DNA of 64,000 nucleotides from assembly GCA_965206315.1 (NCBI GenBank), contig OZ242210.1, forward strand, positions 2,604,001-2,668,000, given 5' to 3'. Positions 51,443 through 59,423 of the stretch are shown here, in pieces. Source of the stretch: Bin16 sp965206315. Lineage in GTDB: Bacteria > Chloroflexota > Dehalococcoidia > Lucifugimonadales > Australimonadaceae. The notes beneath the pieces were generated by a model. That model was given only the letters and a program-made list of their open reading frames with translations. It did no database searches and was not told the DNA's origin. The translations under genes were made by a program, and so were the position numbers. Position 1 is the first letter of the stretch. Each line of letters opens with the position of its first letter.

Positions 51443-51717
51443 GCGTCGCGCCCCTCCCGTATCAGAGCAACCCATTCCTCGACCGACGGGCCGGACAGGT
51501 TAGCCTCATCCCTGGCCTTTTCGAAGTCTGCCCACGCCTTTTCGCGAGCCGCGCGGGTCTCCGGGTCGGTGGCGGCGATGCGGGCCAGGAGAGCGCCATC
51601 CCGCGTGATGACGAGTTCGCCCCCACGCGCGTCGAGCTCGGCTATGACTTCCGCGTAACGCTCGATGAACTCTTTCTCCGATATCGTGTACTCTGCAGTT
51701 TTCTTCTTGGTGGCCAT
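51439..51717 (-). CDS. Phd/VapB-like antitoxin
   Basis: 92 residues. KKKTAEYTISEKEFIERYAEVIAELDARGGELVITRDGALLARIA is a Phd/YefM-like N-terminal DNA-binding region. The C-terminal EKARDEANLSGPSVEEWVALIREGRDA is a flexible toxin-binding tail. First gene of the toxin-antitoxin operon; GGAGACAG lies before its ATG. Confidence 0.82.
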   Translation of the reverse strand: MATKKKTAEYTISEKEFIERYAEVIAELDARGGELVITRDGALLARIAATDPETRAAREKAWADFEKARDEANLSGPSVEEWVALIREGRDA

Positions 51718-51796
51718 GACCTGTCTCCCACCAGTGTCGGTCTAAGCCATTATCCCACAGCCTGTCCCTGCCCTCCCCAGCAGTGGGTGTCCTGCC

Positions 51797-53506
51797 TCAC
51801 CCTGCTTCGTTGCCATACGGCGGACGCATCGTGTGCCAGGGCGTCGCCTGCTCGTAGGCGTGCGCGATTCGGAAGATCGACGTCTCGTCGAAGCGCTTCG
51901 CCATTACGTGCAGCCCTATCGGCAGACCGTCGTCGGAGAAGCCCATCGGCACCGACATCGCCGGCGCGCCGGAGTAGTTCGCGGGCGTGTGGAAGCCGTA
52001 CTTCCGCATCTGCTCCACCGCCGCCTCCTTCGTCGGAGGCTCGCTCTTCGTGTCAGCGATGCGCGGCGGGAACTGCGCGTACGCCGGGGCCACCGTCACG
52101 TCAAAGCGCTCCAGTATCCCGAGCGCCTGCGCCCGCAACCGGCCCCGCAGCTGCAGCGCCCGCTGGTATGTCGCCGCAGGGACGAGCGCCGAGATGAGCG
52201 TGTTCCGCCGCACCCCCGCGTCGTACAGCTCCGGCGTCGCGTTCAGATGCGTCCACTGCAGCGCCACGCGCGGCGAGTGCAGCGCGTTGTTGATGAGCGC
52301 CGTCATCGTCATCAGCGACATTGACACCTCCTCGACCTCCGCGCCGAGCGACCGCAGCACGCCCACGGCGTCGAGCGTCAGCTGGCGGATGCGCGGGTCC
52401 AGGTGCGGCGCATCTATCGCCTCCTTGATGACCGCGACCCGCATCCCGCGGATATCGCCGTCGAGCCATGAGGAATATTGGGGCACCGGCAGCCGCGCCG
52501 ACATCAGGTCGTTCGCGTCGAACCCGGCGACCGCCTCCAGCAGCAGCGCACAGTCCGCGACCGACCGCGCGATGGGCCCCGCCGTGTCCTGGTTCCAGCT
52601 GCTCGCGATCATCCCGTGCGTGCTCACCCGCCCGAGCGTCGGGCGTATCCCCACGGCCCCGTTGCACGACGCCGGACGCCGTATCGACCCGCCCGTATCC
52701 TCGGCCAGCGACCCCGCGCAGAGGCCCGCCGCGACCGCGATACCGGAGCCGGTGCTCGACCCGCCCGCGTCGTGCTCCAGGTTCCACGGGTTGCGCGGCT
52801 GGCCGTACGGGAACACCCATGTCACCGGCGCAGCGAACTCCGTCATGTTCAGCTTGCCCAGCATCACCGCGCCCGCTTCGTGGAACCGCGCGATGGGCGT
52901 CGCGTCGAAGTCCGGCACGAACTCCGAGAGGATGCTCGAGCCGCACGTCGTCAGGATGTCCTTCGTGTAGAACTCGTCCTTATGCGCGAGCGGGATGCCC
53001 GCCAGCGGTCCCACAGCCTCACCCCGTGCCAGCGCCTCGTCCGCTTTCGCCGCCTGCTCCAGCGCGAGCTCCGCCGTCACCGTCACGTATGAGCGCAATT
53101 CGCCGTCGAACCGCTCGACGCGGTCGAGGTACATCCGCGTCAGCTCCACCGACGACACCTGTCGCGTCCGCAGCAGGTGCGCCAGTTCCGTGATCGGCTT
53201 GTACGCCATCGGGTGATCGGAGCTTTCCGTCAGCTTAGGTCCCGTCCGCCCTGAACCTGCTCTCTCCACCTCGCCCTCTGGGAGAGGTCGCCGCGCAGCG
53301 GCGGGTGAGGGTGACTCCGGCGCCTCTGCCGGGTACTGCAACGCAGGCAGCGGTTCGACCCCGTACAGGTCGTGCTCGTCGAGCACTTCCAACCCTTCGC
53401 GCAACGCGTTGAACTGCACCGTCAGCGGCTCGACGTCCTCGTCCAGCAGCCGCAGCCCCGCTACCTTCGCCAGCTCTCGAAACTCATCCGGCGTGATGTC
53501 TGCCAT
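51797..53506 (-). CDS. Amidase with GatC-like domain joined in frame through a family-B repeat
   Basis: 569 residues. Residues 1-65 (MADITPDEFRELAKVAGLRL ... LREGLEVLDEHD) resemble the GatC/AtzG small-subunit fold. Residues 66-82 (PSPAAARRPLPEGEVER) are translated from a family-B repeat. From M100 (ATG at 53209) to the end is an amidase-signature enzyme: catalytic Lys in PLAHKDEFY, the AGGSSTGSG loop with the cis-Ser and nucleophile Ser in DTGGSIRRPAS. Most likely two neighbouring genes were fused when the repeat removed the stop between them, or the amidase still starts at 53209. Substrate unknown; glutamyl-tRNA amidation is unlikely without gatB. Confidence 0.82.
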   Translation of the reverse strand: MADITPDEFRELAKVAGLRLLDEDVEPLTVQFNALREGLEVLDEHDLYGVEPLPALQYPAEAPESPSPAAARRPLPEGEVERAGSGRTGPKLTESSDHPMAYKPITELAHLLRTRQVSSVELTRMYLDRVERFDGELRSYVTVTAELALEQAAKADEALARGEAVGPLAGIPLAHKDEFYTKDILTTCGSSILSEFVPDFDATPIARFHEAGAVMLGKLNMTEFAAPVTWVFPYGQPRNPWNLEHDAGGSSTGSGIAVAAGLCAGSLAEDTGGSIRRPASCNGAVGIRPTLGRVSTHGMIASSWNQDTAGPIARSVADCALLLEAVAGFDANDLMSARLPVPQYSSWLDGDIRGMRVAVIKEAIDAPHLDPRIRQLTLDAVGVLRSLGAEVEEVSMSLMTMTALINNALHSPRVALQWTHLNATPELYDAGVRRNTLISALVPAATYQRALQLRGRLRAQALGILERFDVTVAPAYAQFPPRIADTKSEPPTKEAAVEQMRKYGFHTPANYSGAPAMSVPMGFSDDGLPIGLHVMAKRFDETSIFRIAHAYEQATPWHTMRPPYGNEAG

Positions 53507-53527
53507 CGGTCAACTCCTTCGTTATCC

Positions 53528-53722
53528 ATCGTTCCTGCAAAGGCAGGAACCTCGCTTGGTTCCCTCGCCCTCTGGGAGAGGGAAACGCGCTTCAGCGCGA
53601 GGGTGAGGGTGAACCAGACGCGGGGCGCAGCCCCCGTCGTTCCTGCGGAGGCAGGAACCCCGCCTTCTCCCCTCTCCTGAGGGAGAGGGCAGCGCGCTTC
53701 AGCGCGCGGGTGAGGGCCCTGT
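53528..53722. repeat. Repeat cluster: variant family A and family B, twice
   Basis: CGTTCCTGCAAAGGCAGGAA at about 53528, a B unit ending GCGCGAGGGTGAGGG at about 53612, CGTTCCTGCGGAGGCAGGAA near 53637, and another B unit with GCGCTTCAGCGCGCGGGTGA to about 53720. The A-B order is repeated, suggesting duplication of the pair. Confidence 0.7.
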
Positions 53723-53728
53723 TGCCCC

Positions 53729-54490
53729 TCACCAGGTCTCCCTGCCCCCATTCACCAGGATCATCTGCCCGGAGATGAACCGCGCGTCGTCCGTGAATAG
53801 GAACGTCATCACCCCCGCGAGGTCGTCCGGCACCCCGCGGCGCAGCATCGACGACTCCGGCTCCGGGTACGCCTCTTCTGCCGACAGCGGCTCCTCGGTG
53901 TCCGAGGTCGTGTTGCCCGGCGCAACGGTCACGACGTTGATGTTGTACTGCCCCAGTTCCCGCGCGACGGCCCGCGTGATGCCCGTGATCGCCGACTTCG
54001 ACCCCACGTACTGGACGTTCGTCGCGTTCGCCGACCTGGCGATGCGGAGCGTGCTGCCGGAGCTCACGTTGACGATGGTGCCGGAGCCCTGCTCCCGCAT
54101 GTACGGGTACACCGCCCGGATGCCGAGGAACGTGCCCCGCGTGTTCACCGCGAATACCCGGTCCCACATGGTCATGTCGACGTCCATCAGCGACGCGTAC
54201 TCCAGCCCGTGCCGCGTCGTGATGCCCGCGTTGTTCAGCAGGCCGTCGATGCGCCCGAAGCGCTCGTGCGTCTGCCGCGCCATCTCGAGCGTGTCCTCCT
54301 CCGATGATACGTCGACGCGCAGCGGCAGCACCTCGGCGCCCCGCGCCTCGCAGAGCGATGCCGTCTTCGAGAGGTCGGCGATGTCCGCAAGCGTCAGCTT
54401 CGCCCCCTCCTCCGCCAGCCGCGTCGCGTACCTCCGTCCCAACCCGGACGCCGCCCCCGTCACGATGATCACCCGGTCCTGCAACAGCAT
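53729..54490 (-). CDS. SDR family oxidoreductase
   Basis: 253 residues. VTGAASGLGRRYATRLAEEG is the dinucleotide-binding motif, NNAGITTRHGL the structural motif, and NVSSGS with QYVGSKSA supply Ser, Tyr and Lys. It ends SGQMILVNGGRETW. The third SDR of the window; substrate unknown. Confidence 0.92.
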   Translation of the reverse strand: MLLQDRVIIVTGAASGLGRRYATRLAEEGAKLTLADIADLSKTASLCEARGAEVLPLRVDVSSEEDTLEMARQTHERFGRIDGLLNNAGITTRHGLEYASLMDVDMTMWDRVFAVNTRGTFLGIRAVYPYMREQGSGTIVNVSSGSTLRIARSANATNVQYVGSKSAITGITRAVARELGQYNINVVTVAPGNTTSDTEEPLSAEEAYPEPESSMLRRGVPDDLAGVMTFLFTDDARFISGQMILVNGGRETW

Positions 54491-54612
54491 CGCACCCTCC
54501 TCAACGTGCCTTCGGCACGCGTCATCCTACACCGTTGCCGAACTCACTATTCCAGCCAGCGACGTCGGTCCACAACTACGTCATTCCCGCCACCGGCGTC
54601 GGCCCACAATTA

Positions 54613-54641
54613 CGTCATTCCAGCGAAAGCTGGAATCCAGG
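54613..54641. repeat. Left REP of GIY-YIG unit 2
   Basis: CGTCATTCCAGCGAAAGCTG then GAATCCAGG, 29 bases, exactly the reverse complement of 55062-55090. It is followed by GCGCGTTAGCGC and GCGGCTCAGCGAGCCGC hairpins before the gene. Confidence 0.85.
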
Positions 54642-54708
54642 CGCGTTAGCGCACGCAGCGGCTCAGCGAGCCGCTCGCAACATCCCGCCGTCGGCTACAC
54701 TCCCCTCC

Positions 54709-55023
54709 ATGACCTCCGCTCCCCGCCGCAGAGAACCGCGCCGTCCTTGTGTCTACATCCTCGCCAGCCGGCGCAACGGCACGCTCTACACCGGTGTCAC
54801 CTCCAACCTGCCTCAGCGCATCTGGCAACACAAGCAAGGCCTCGGTGATGGCTTCACAAGGAGATACGGCATCCACTTGCTCGTGTGGTACGAGCAGCAC
54901 GAGACGATGATGAGCGCCGTCGGTCGCGAGAAGGCGATCAAGGCCTGGAAGCGAGGCTGGAAGATTGAACTCATCGAGACATCCAATCCGAAGTGGCGCG
55001 ACCTCTACGAAGAAATAGGTTGA
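54709..55023 (+). CDS. GIY-YIG nuclease-domain protein (unit 2)
   Basis: 104 residues from the ATG at 54709. CVYILASRRNGTLYTGVTSN holds both motif tyrosines, PQRIWQHK the Arg and VGREKAIKAWKRGWKIELIE the catalytic Glu. A single-domain YhbQ-like protein. It is bracketed by a perfect 29-base inverted pair of family-A repeats at 54613-54641 and 55062-55090. It is clearly homologous to the protein at 47281, which has the same genetic arrangement. Confidence 0.9.
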   Translation: MTSAPRRREPRRPCVYILASRRNGTLYTGVTSNLPQRIWQHKQGLGDGFTRRYGIHLLVWYEQHETMMSAVGREKAIKAWKRGWKIELIETSNPKWRDLYEEIG

Positions 55024-55061
55024 CGCCTCCTCGCCCCTCCCGCCGTGTGACCTGACGGTCA

Positions 55062-55090
55062 CCTGGATTCCAGCTTTCGCTGGAATGACG
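55062..55090. repeat. Right REP of GIY-YIG unit 2, inverted
   Basis: CCTGGATTCCAGCTTTCGCT then GGAATGACG, identical over 29 bases to the left REP in opposite orientation. It is preceded by a GTGACC...GGTCAC folding segment. Confidence 0.85.
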
Positions 55091-55182
55091 AAGCCCCGTG
55101 CCACCTGTTGATTCCTTGCCTCGTGTGCTAACGTGCACCCGTCAAGCGGCTGAACGGCAACGAAGCACAAGGAGGCCTTGTC

Positions 55183-56295
55183 ATGGCAGTCATCGATGCT
55201 GATGCCCACGTCGTCGAAACGGAACGCACCTGGGACTTCATCCCGCCCTCCGACCAGAACTTGCGGCCCGTCATGATCACGAAGCCGGACGGCTCCGGCA
55301 AGGACGTCCGCTACTGGGAGATCGACGGGGTGATACGCGGCACGGTCCGCCAGCCCATCGGCAAGCGCGAGGAGTGGGACCCCACGAAGGTCTCGGCGGA
55401 CATGGCTGCGTCGCAGGAACGGTCCGGGCGCATGATGGCGACGCCGGACGCCTCCAAGCACATGGAGGACGTCGGCGCGAGACTGCGCCACATGGACGAA
55501 CTCGGCATCGACTACCAGATGCTCTACCCCACTATCTTCCTCCGGAAGCTCGCCGACCGTGACGAGACCCGCGTCGCTCTCGCGAAGGGCTACAACCGAT
55601 GGCTCGCCGACATCTGGACGCAGTCGGAGGCGCGCCTGCGCTGGGCCGCCGTGCTCCCGCTCTCCGTCATGGACGAATCGATCAAGGAGTTGCACTGGGC
55701 CGCCGAGCACGGCGCGAACGGCGTCTTCATGCGCGGCGTCGAGGAGGAGGGCGTCCTGCAGGACGAGTACTTCTTCCCGCTCTACGAGGAGATGGCCAAA
55801 CTGGACATGGCCGTCACCGTCCACATCGGCAACGGCAACCCGCTCATGGAGAGCCTGCTCAACCACGGCGCGGGCGGCTCGCCGTTCTCCTCCATGCGCA
55901 TCTTCTCCGTCGCCGCCTGCCACTCGTGGATACTCGCGGGCATCCCGCAGCAGTTCCCCGGACTGCGCATCGCGTTCGTGGAGGCCGCCGCGCAGTGGGC
56001 GCCCTACGTCGTCAACGACCTGCGCCGGCGCTTCCCCGGACGGCACGGCAGGCCCGCGCCCGACGACATCTTCGCCGAGAACCGCATCTGGGTGACGTGC
56101 CAGACCGACGACGACATCGGCTACCTGGTCGAGTACGCCGGCGAGGACAACCTGCTCATCGGCACCGACTACGGCCACACCGACCAGTCGTCCGAGATCG
56201 AGGCGATGCGCATCTTCCAGGAGCAGGGCACCGTCGCGCCGGACATCGTCAGCAAGATACTGGACGCCAACCCCCGCGCCGTCTACGGCTTCTAG
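55183..56295 (+). CDS. Amidohydrolase family protein
   Basis: 370 residues. AVIDADAHVVETERTWDF shows the DxDxH form of the metal motif. MDELGIDYQMLYPTIFL, LDMAVTVHIGNGNPLMESLL (metal His) and NLLIGTDYGHTDQSSEIEAM (conserved Asp) complete the amidohydrolase_2 barrel. GGAGGCC precedes the ATG. Related to 45146 and 57731. Confidence 0.88.
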   Translation: MAVIDADAHVVETERTWDFIPPSDQNLRPVMITKPDGSGKDVRYWEIDGVIRGTVRQPIGKREEWDPTKVSADMAASQERSGRMMATPDASKHMEDVGARLRHMDELGIDYQMLYPTIFLRKLADRDETRVALAKGYNRWLADIWTQSEARLRWAAVLPLSVMDESIKELHWAAEHGANGVFMRGVEEEGVLQDEYFFPLYEEMAKLDMAVTVHIGNGNPLMESLLNHGAGGSPFSSMRIFSVAACHSWILAGIPQQFPGLRIAFVEAAAQWAPYVVNDLRRRFPGRHGRPAPDDIFAENRIWVTCQTDDDIGYLVEYAGEDNLLIGTDYGHTDQSSEIEAMRIFQEQGTVAPDIVSKILDANPRAVYGF

Positions 56296-56299
56296 CCTT

Positions 56300-56436
56300 G
56301 GTCCCCTCTCCCTCGAGGGGAGAGGGTTTAGGGTGAGGGTGAGCACTGTCCCCGTCGTTCCTGCGCAGGCAGGGACCTCGCAGTTCCCCTCGCCCTCTGG
56401 GAGAGGGCAACGCGCTTCAGCGCGTGGGTGAGGGCT
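56300..56436. repeat. Repeat cluster: B, variant A, B
   Basis: CCCTCTCCCTCGAGGGGAGA then GGGTTTAGGGTGAGGG; CGTTCCTGCGCAGGCAGGGA near 56352; and a full B unit with GCGCTTCAGCGCGTGGGTGA to 56435, ending exactly at the stop of the minus-strand reductase. Confidence 0.7.
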
Positions 56437-57412
56437 AGCCCCCCGGCTCCAGGATCACCTTGCCGGTGACCGCGTTCGCGGCGACGAGCCGGAACGCGTC
56501 TGCGGCCTGCGACAGCGGCATGATGCGGTCGATCAGGACGCGGTAGCGGCCCTCGGCGGCGCCACGCATCGCCTCGTCGACGAAGACGTCGCCCCGCGAG
56601 CCCGCGCCCAGCCCGCCGATGATGCGCAGCCGGTTCCGGTAGAGGCGGCGCACGTCCAGCGGCAGGATGCCGTCCCCGGCGTGCGTCCCCACCGTCAGGA
56701 GACGCCCGCCGACCGCCATGCTCTCGATCGCCTTCGGCCAGAGGAGTAGGTCGCCGAGGTTCTCGAACACGACGTCGACGCCCCGCCCGTCCGTGGCTGC
56801 GAGCACCCCTTCCACGAGGTCGCTCTGCCGGTAGTCGATGCCGTGGTCGGCGCCCATGCCCATCGCCGCCGCGACGCGCCCGGCGCTCCCGGCCCCCGCG
56901 ACGACCGTGGCGCCCGCCTCCTTCGCCAGTTGGATGATGCACGTCGACAGCGCGCCCGCGGCCCCCATCACCAGGACGCTCTCGCCCGCCTGCAGCCCCG
57001 ACTCGGCGACCATCGAGTAGGCCATGCCGAAGTGCCGCCGCACGACGGTCGCCGTCGGGAAGTCGACCGCGTCCGGCACGAGCGCCACCCGCGACTCACG
57101 GACGACGGCCAGCTCCGCATAGCCGCCCAGCGTCGAGAGCTCGGTGATGGCCGCGACACGGTCGCCGGGCTTCACCGACGTGACGCCCTCACCCACGGCC
57201 TCGACGACCCCGGACGGGTCGACGCCCGGCGTGAAGGGCAGCGCCGGCGCCATGCCAGCTTCGCCCGCAACGAGGTGCACGTCGAGCGTCGTGTTGACCG
57301 ATACGGCGTGCACGCGCACCAGCACCTCGCCCTGACCTGGAACTGGGTCGGAGAGCTCCTCCAGCCGCAATTGCTCCGGCCCGCCGAACGCCCTGACGAC
57401 GATCGCCTTCAT
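56435..57412 (-). CDS. Zinc-less MDR-family quinone oxidoreductase
   Basis: 325 residues. The GroES-like N-terminal domain (VLVRVHAVSVNTTLDVHLVAG, FTPGVDPSGVVEAVGEGV) lacks the zinc cysteines. The Rossmann domain has VLVMGAAGALSTCIIQLAKEAGATVV with the NADPH-binding glycine pattern, then GVDVVFENLGD. Typical NADPH:quinone oxidoreductase or enoyl reductase of the medium-chain family. Confidence 0.9.
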   Translation of the reverse strand: MKAIVVRAFGGPEQLRLEELSDPVPGQGEVLVRVHAVSVNTTLDVHLVAGEAGMAPALPFTPGVDPSGVVEAVGEGVTSVKPGDRVAAITELSTLGGYAELAVVRESRVALVPDAVDFPTATVVRRHFGMAYSMVAESGLQAGESVLVMGAAGALSTCIIQLAKEAGATVVAGAGSAGRVAAAMGMGADHGIDYRQSDLVEGVLAATDGRGVDVVFENLGDLLLWPKAIESMAVGGRLLTVGTHAGDGILPLDVRRLYRNRLRIIGGLGAGSRGDVFVDEAMRGAAEGRYRVLIDRIMPLSQAADAFRLVAANAVTGKVILEPGG

Positions 57413-57727
57413 CTATCTCTCGTCGCCCCGGCCCGGCGACCCGTCGTCATCCGCGTCATGCCCGGCGTCCTCGTCGTCCAGGCGGTACGCATAGTTTCCG
57501 CCTCCGCCGCTGCTGGTCGGACGAAGGATGGACTCCCGGTTCCAACCCCAGGCCACCACGATGAGCGCGGGGACGACCACCAGCATGGCAGTCAGCGTGG
57601 AGCCGGTAATCGATTCCATAGCCAGGTGTGCGATTCCGGCCATCACGGAGAGCGCCACCGCGTACGGGCACTTCCAGTAGAAGATCCTCCAGAGGACCCA
57701 GGCGGTAATGACGTGCATCAGGAACAT
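57413..57727 (-). CDS. Small membrane protein of unknown function
   Basis: 104 residues. Two or three hydrophobic helices (LMHVITAWVLWRIFY, YAVALSVMAGIAHLAM, LTAMLVVVPALIVVAWGW) are followed by a Gly-rich and strongly acidic tail (YRLDDEDAGHDADDDGS). No family recognised. It ends directly at the reductase start and begins three bases after the amidohydrolase stop, so all three minus-strand genes appear to form one operon. Confidence 0.65.
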   Translation of the reverse strand: MFLMHVITAWVLWRIFYWKCPYAVALSVMAGIAHLAMESITGSTLTAMLVVVPALIVVAWGWNRESILRPTSSGGGGNYAYRLDDEDAGHDADDDGSPGRGDER

Positions 57728-57730
57728 GAG

Positions 57731-58834
57731 TTAGAACCCGTAGAAGCGGCTGGCGTTGCCTGCCAGCACGGCGCGCTTCTGGTCGTCGGTGAGCGCGGCG
57801 CTCTCTACGGTCTCGCGTATCTCGTGCTGTGCGCCGGGCAGGTCGACCTCGTGCGGGTAGTCGGACGAGTAGGCGAACGGCTCGATGCCGACCCGCGAGG
57901 CGAGGTACGGCAGGCTCACGTCGTTCCCCTCGCAGCCGATGAGGACGTTCCCGCTCGTGACGTACTCGTCAAAGGGACGCTTCGCCACCCTGCCGAAGAA
58001 CTCGTCGTCGCGCACCGCGCGGTCGAGCACCGGCACGAGCCAGCCTGCCCCGCCTTCCAGGAACGCGAGCTTGAGGCCGGGGAACCGGTCGAGCACGCCG
58101 TGGTAGACCAGCCCCACGAGCGCGTACATGAGCGGGACGGGGTGATGCAGGATGTGCGAGCCGACGAAGTCGGTGAACGAGTCCAGCCCCAGGCCGTGAT
58201 GCGACGCCCCGTGCAGCGCGAGCACGCAGCCGAGGTCCGCCGCCTCCTCGTAGACCGGCCACCAGAACTCGTGGGCGAGGTGCAGCGGCAGACCGGCAGC
58301 GGGGAGCATCGCGCCCGGCATCCCGAGGTCGCGCACGACGCGGCGCAGCTCCTCGACGGCGAGCGCCGGGCTGACCATCGGGATGAGCCCCATGGGGTGG
58401 ATGCGCTCGTCCGCTCCACGGTAGCGGTCGTGGACGTAGTCGTTGTAGACGCGGCAGAGGCGGTCGGCGTACTCGGGCGTGCGGATCATGCCGACGGCGA
58501 GCCCGCGCGTGGGGAAGATGACCGTCCGCTCGATGCCGGTCTTGTCGAGCAGGGCCGACCAGTCCCCGGCGGAGCCGGTGCGCTCCTCGCTGGCCATCGT
58601 GCGCGGCCAGCTGAACCGCCCTCCCCAGCCCCTGGCGTAGTTGTGGATGCCGTCCAGCGAGGGGAACGGCCCGTCCTGTGTGATCATCCGCCCGGCGGTC
58701 GCCACCTTGACCATCTTGCTCGTGAGCGGCGCCCGGAGGGAGTCGTCGGCGTACTCGCCGAGCTCCTCGTTCGACTCCATGAGGTGGCCGTCGCAGTCGA
58801 TCACTCGATAGGGCTGGTCGTTCATGGGGCACAT
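57731..58834 (-). CDS. Amidohydrolase family protein
   Basis: 367 residues (alternative start ATG at 58825). RVIDCDGHLMESNEELGEYA shows the DxDxH form; CVLALHGASHHGLGLDSFTD supplies metal-type histidines and PFAYSSDYPHEVDLPGA the Asp. First gene of a probable operon with the small membrane protein and quinone oxidoreductase. Substrate unknown. Confidence 0.88.
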   Translation of the reverse strand: MCPMNDQPYRVIDCDGHLMESNEELGEYADDSLRAPLTSKMVKVATAGRMITQDGPFPSLDGIHNYARGWGGRFSWPRTMASEERTGSAGDWSALLDKTGIERTVIFPTRGLAVGMIRTPEYADRLCRVYNDYVHDRYRGADERIHPMGLIPMVSPALAVEELRRVVRDLGMPGAMLPAAGLPLHLAHEFWWPVYEEAADLGCVLALHGASHHGLGLDSFTDFVGSHILHHPVPLMYALVGLVYHGVLDRFPGLKLAFLEGGAGWLVPVLDRAVRDDEFFGRVAKRPFDEYVTSGNVLIGCEGNDVSLPYLASRVGIEPFAYSSDYPHEVDLPGAQHEIRETVESAALTDDQKRAVLAGNASRFYGF

Positions 58835-58837
58835 GAT

Positions 58838-58882
58838 AACCCCTCACCCCCGGCCCCTCTCCCAGAGGGCGAGGGGAGATAG
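58838..58882. repeat. Family-B repeat, inverted
   Basis: CCCTCACCCCCGGCCCCTCT then CCCAGAGGGCGAGGGGAG, just upstream of the amidohydrolase start and hence in its leader. Confidence 0.7.
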
Positions 58883-58947
58883 GAATGGTGGTAGTTGTAG
58901 CCCCCGCCCGCATCCTGATATACGCTGATGCGAACGGAGGACGCCCG

Positions 58948-59250
58948 ATGACGACGACCAACGCGCTGGACGACCGCTTCGACGAGGCCGAGCGGGGCCT
59001 GGAATGGCTGGAGAAGCTGGAGGCGCTGCAGGCGCGCTCCGCATCCGACCGCGCCGCCTACGAGGTCGCGGAGTACGTGATGCAGCTCCGCGCAGCCGTG
59101 ACCGCCCTTGCCGGAGAGCGCACCGCTTCCGAACTCGCCGGGGCAGTCGGGCCGGAGACGGCGGAACTCGTCGAGGAGCTGCGCCAGGCCGGCGGCAAGG
59201 ACTACTGGAACACGCGCGTCCTCCCCGCCCTGCTGAAGTCGGACCGCTGA
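58948..59250 (+). CDS. Hypothetical helical protein
   Basis: 100 residues from the ATG at 58948, with GGAGG seven bases upstream; an upstream in-frame extension is rejected. Almost wholly helical and charged (DRFDEAERGLEWLEKLEALQ, AYEVAEYVMQLRAAVTALAG, ELVEELRQAGGKDYW). No cysteines or membrane segment and no family recognised. Confidence 0.6.
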   Translation: MTTTNALDDRFDEAERGLEWLEKLEALQARSASDRAAYEVAEYVMQLRAAVTALAGERTASELAGAVGPETAELVEELRQAGGKDYWNTRVLPALLKSDR

Positions 59251-59256
59251 GGGGAC

Positions 59257-59335
59257 AACCCTCACCCCCAGCCCCTCTCCCAGGGGGCGAGGGGAGTTTG
59301 TCATTTCGAGCGCAGCCGAGGAATCTCTCAGGTGA
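59257..59335. repeat. Family-B (inverted) and family-C repeats
   Basis: CCCTCACCCCCAGCCCCTCT then CCCAGGGGGCGAGGGGAG, followed by TTTCGAGCGCAGCCGAGGAA and TCTCTCAGG. Confidence 0.68.
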
Positions 59336-59423
59336 CGTCTCGCCCTCACTCACGTTCTCCCGAGAGGATGTTGCGCGCTGAAGCGCGGGACTCCGCCTGC
59401 GGCTCCGCTCAACATGACAATCA

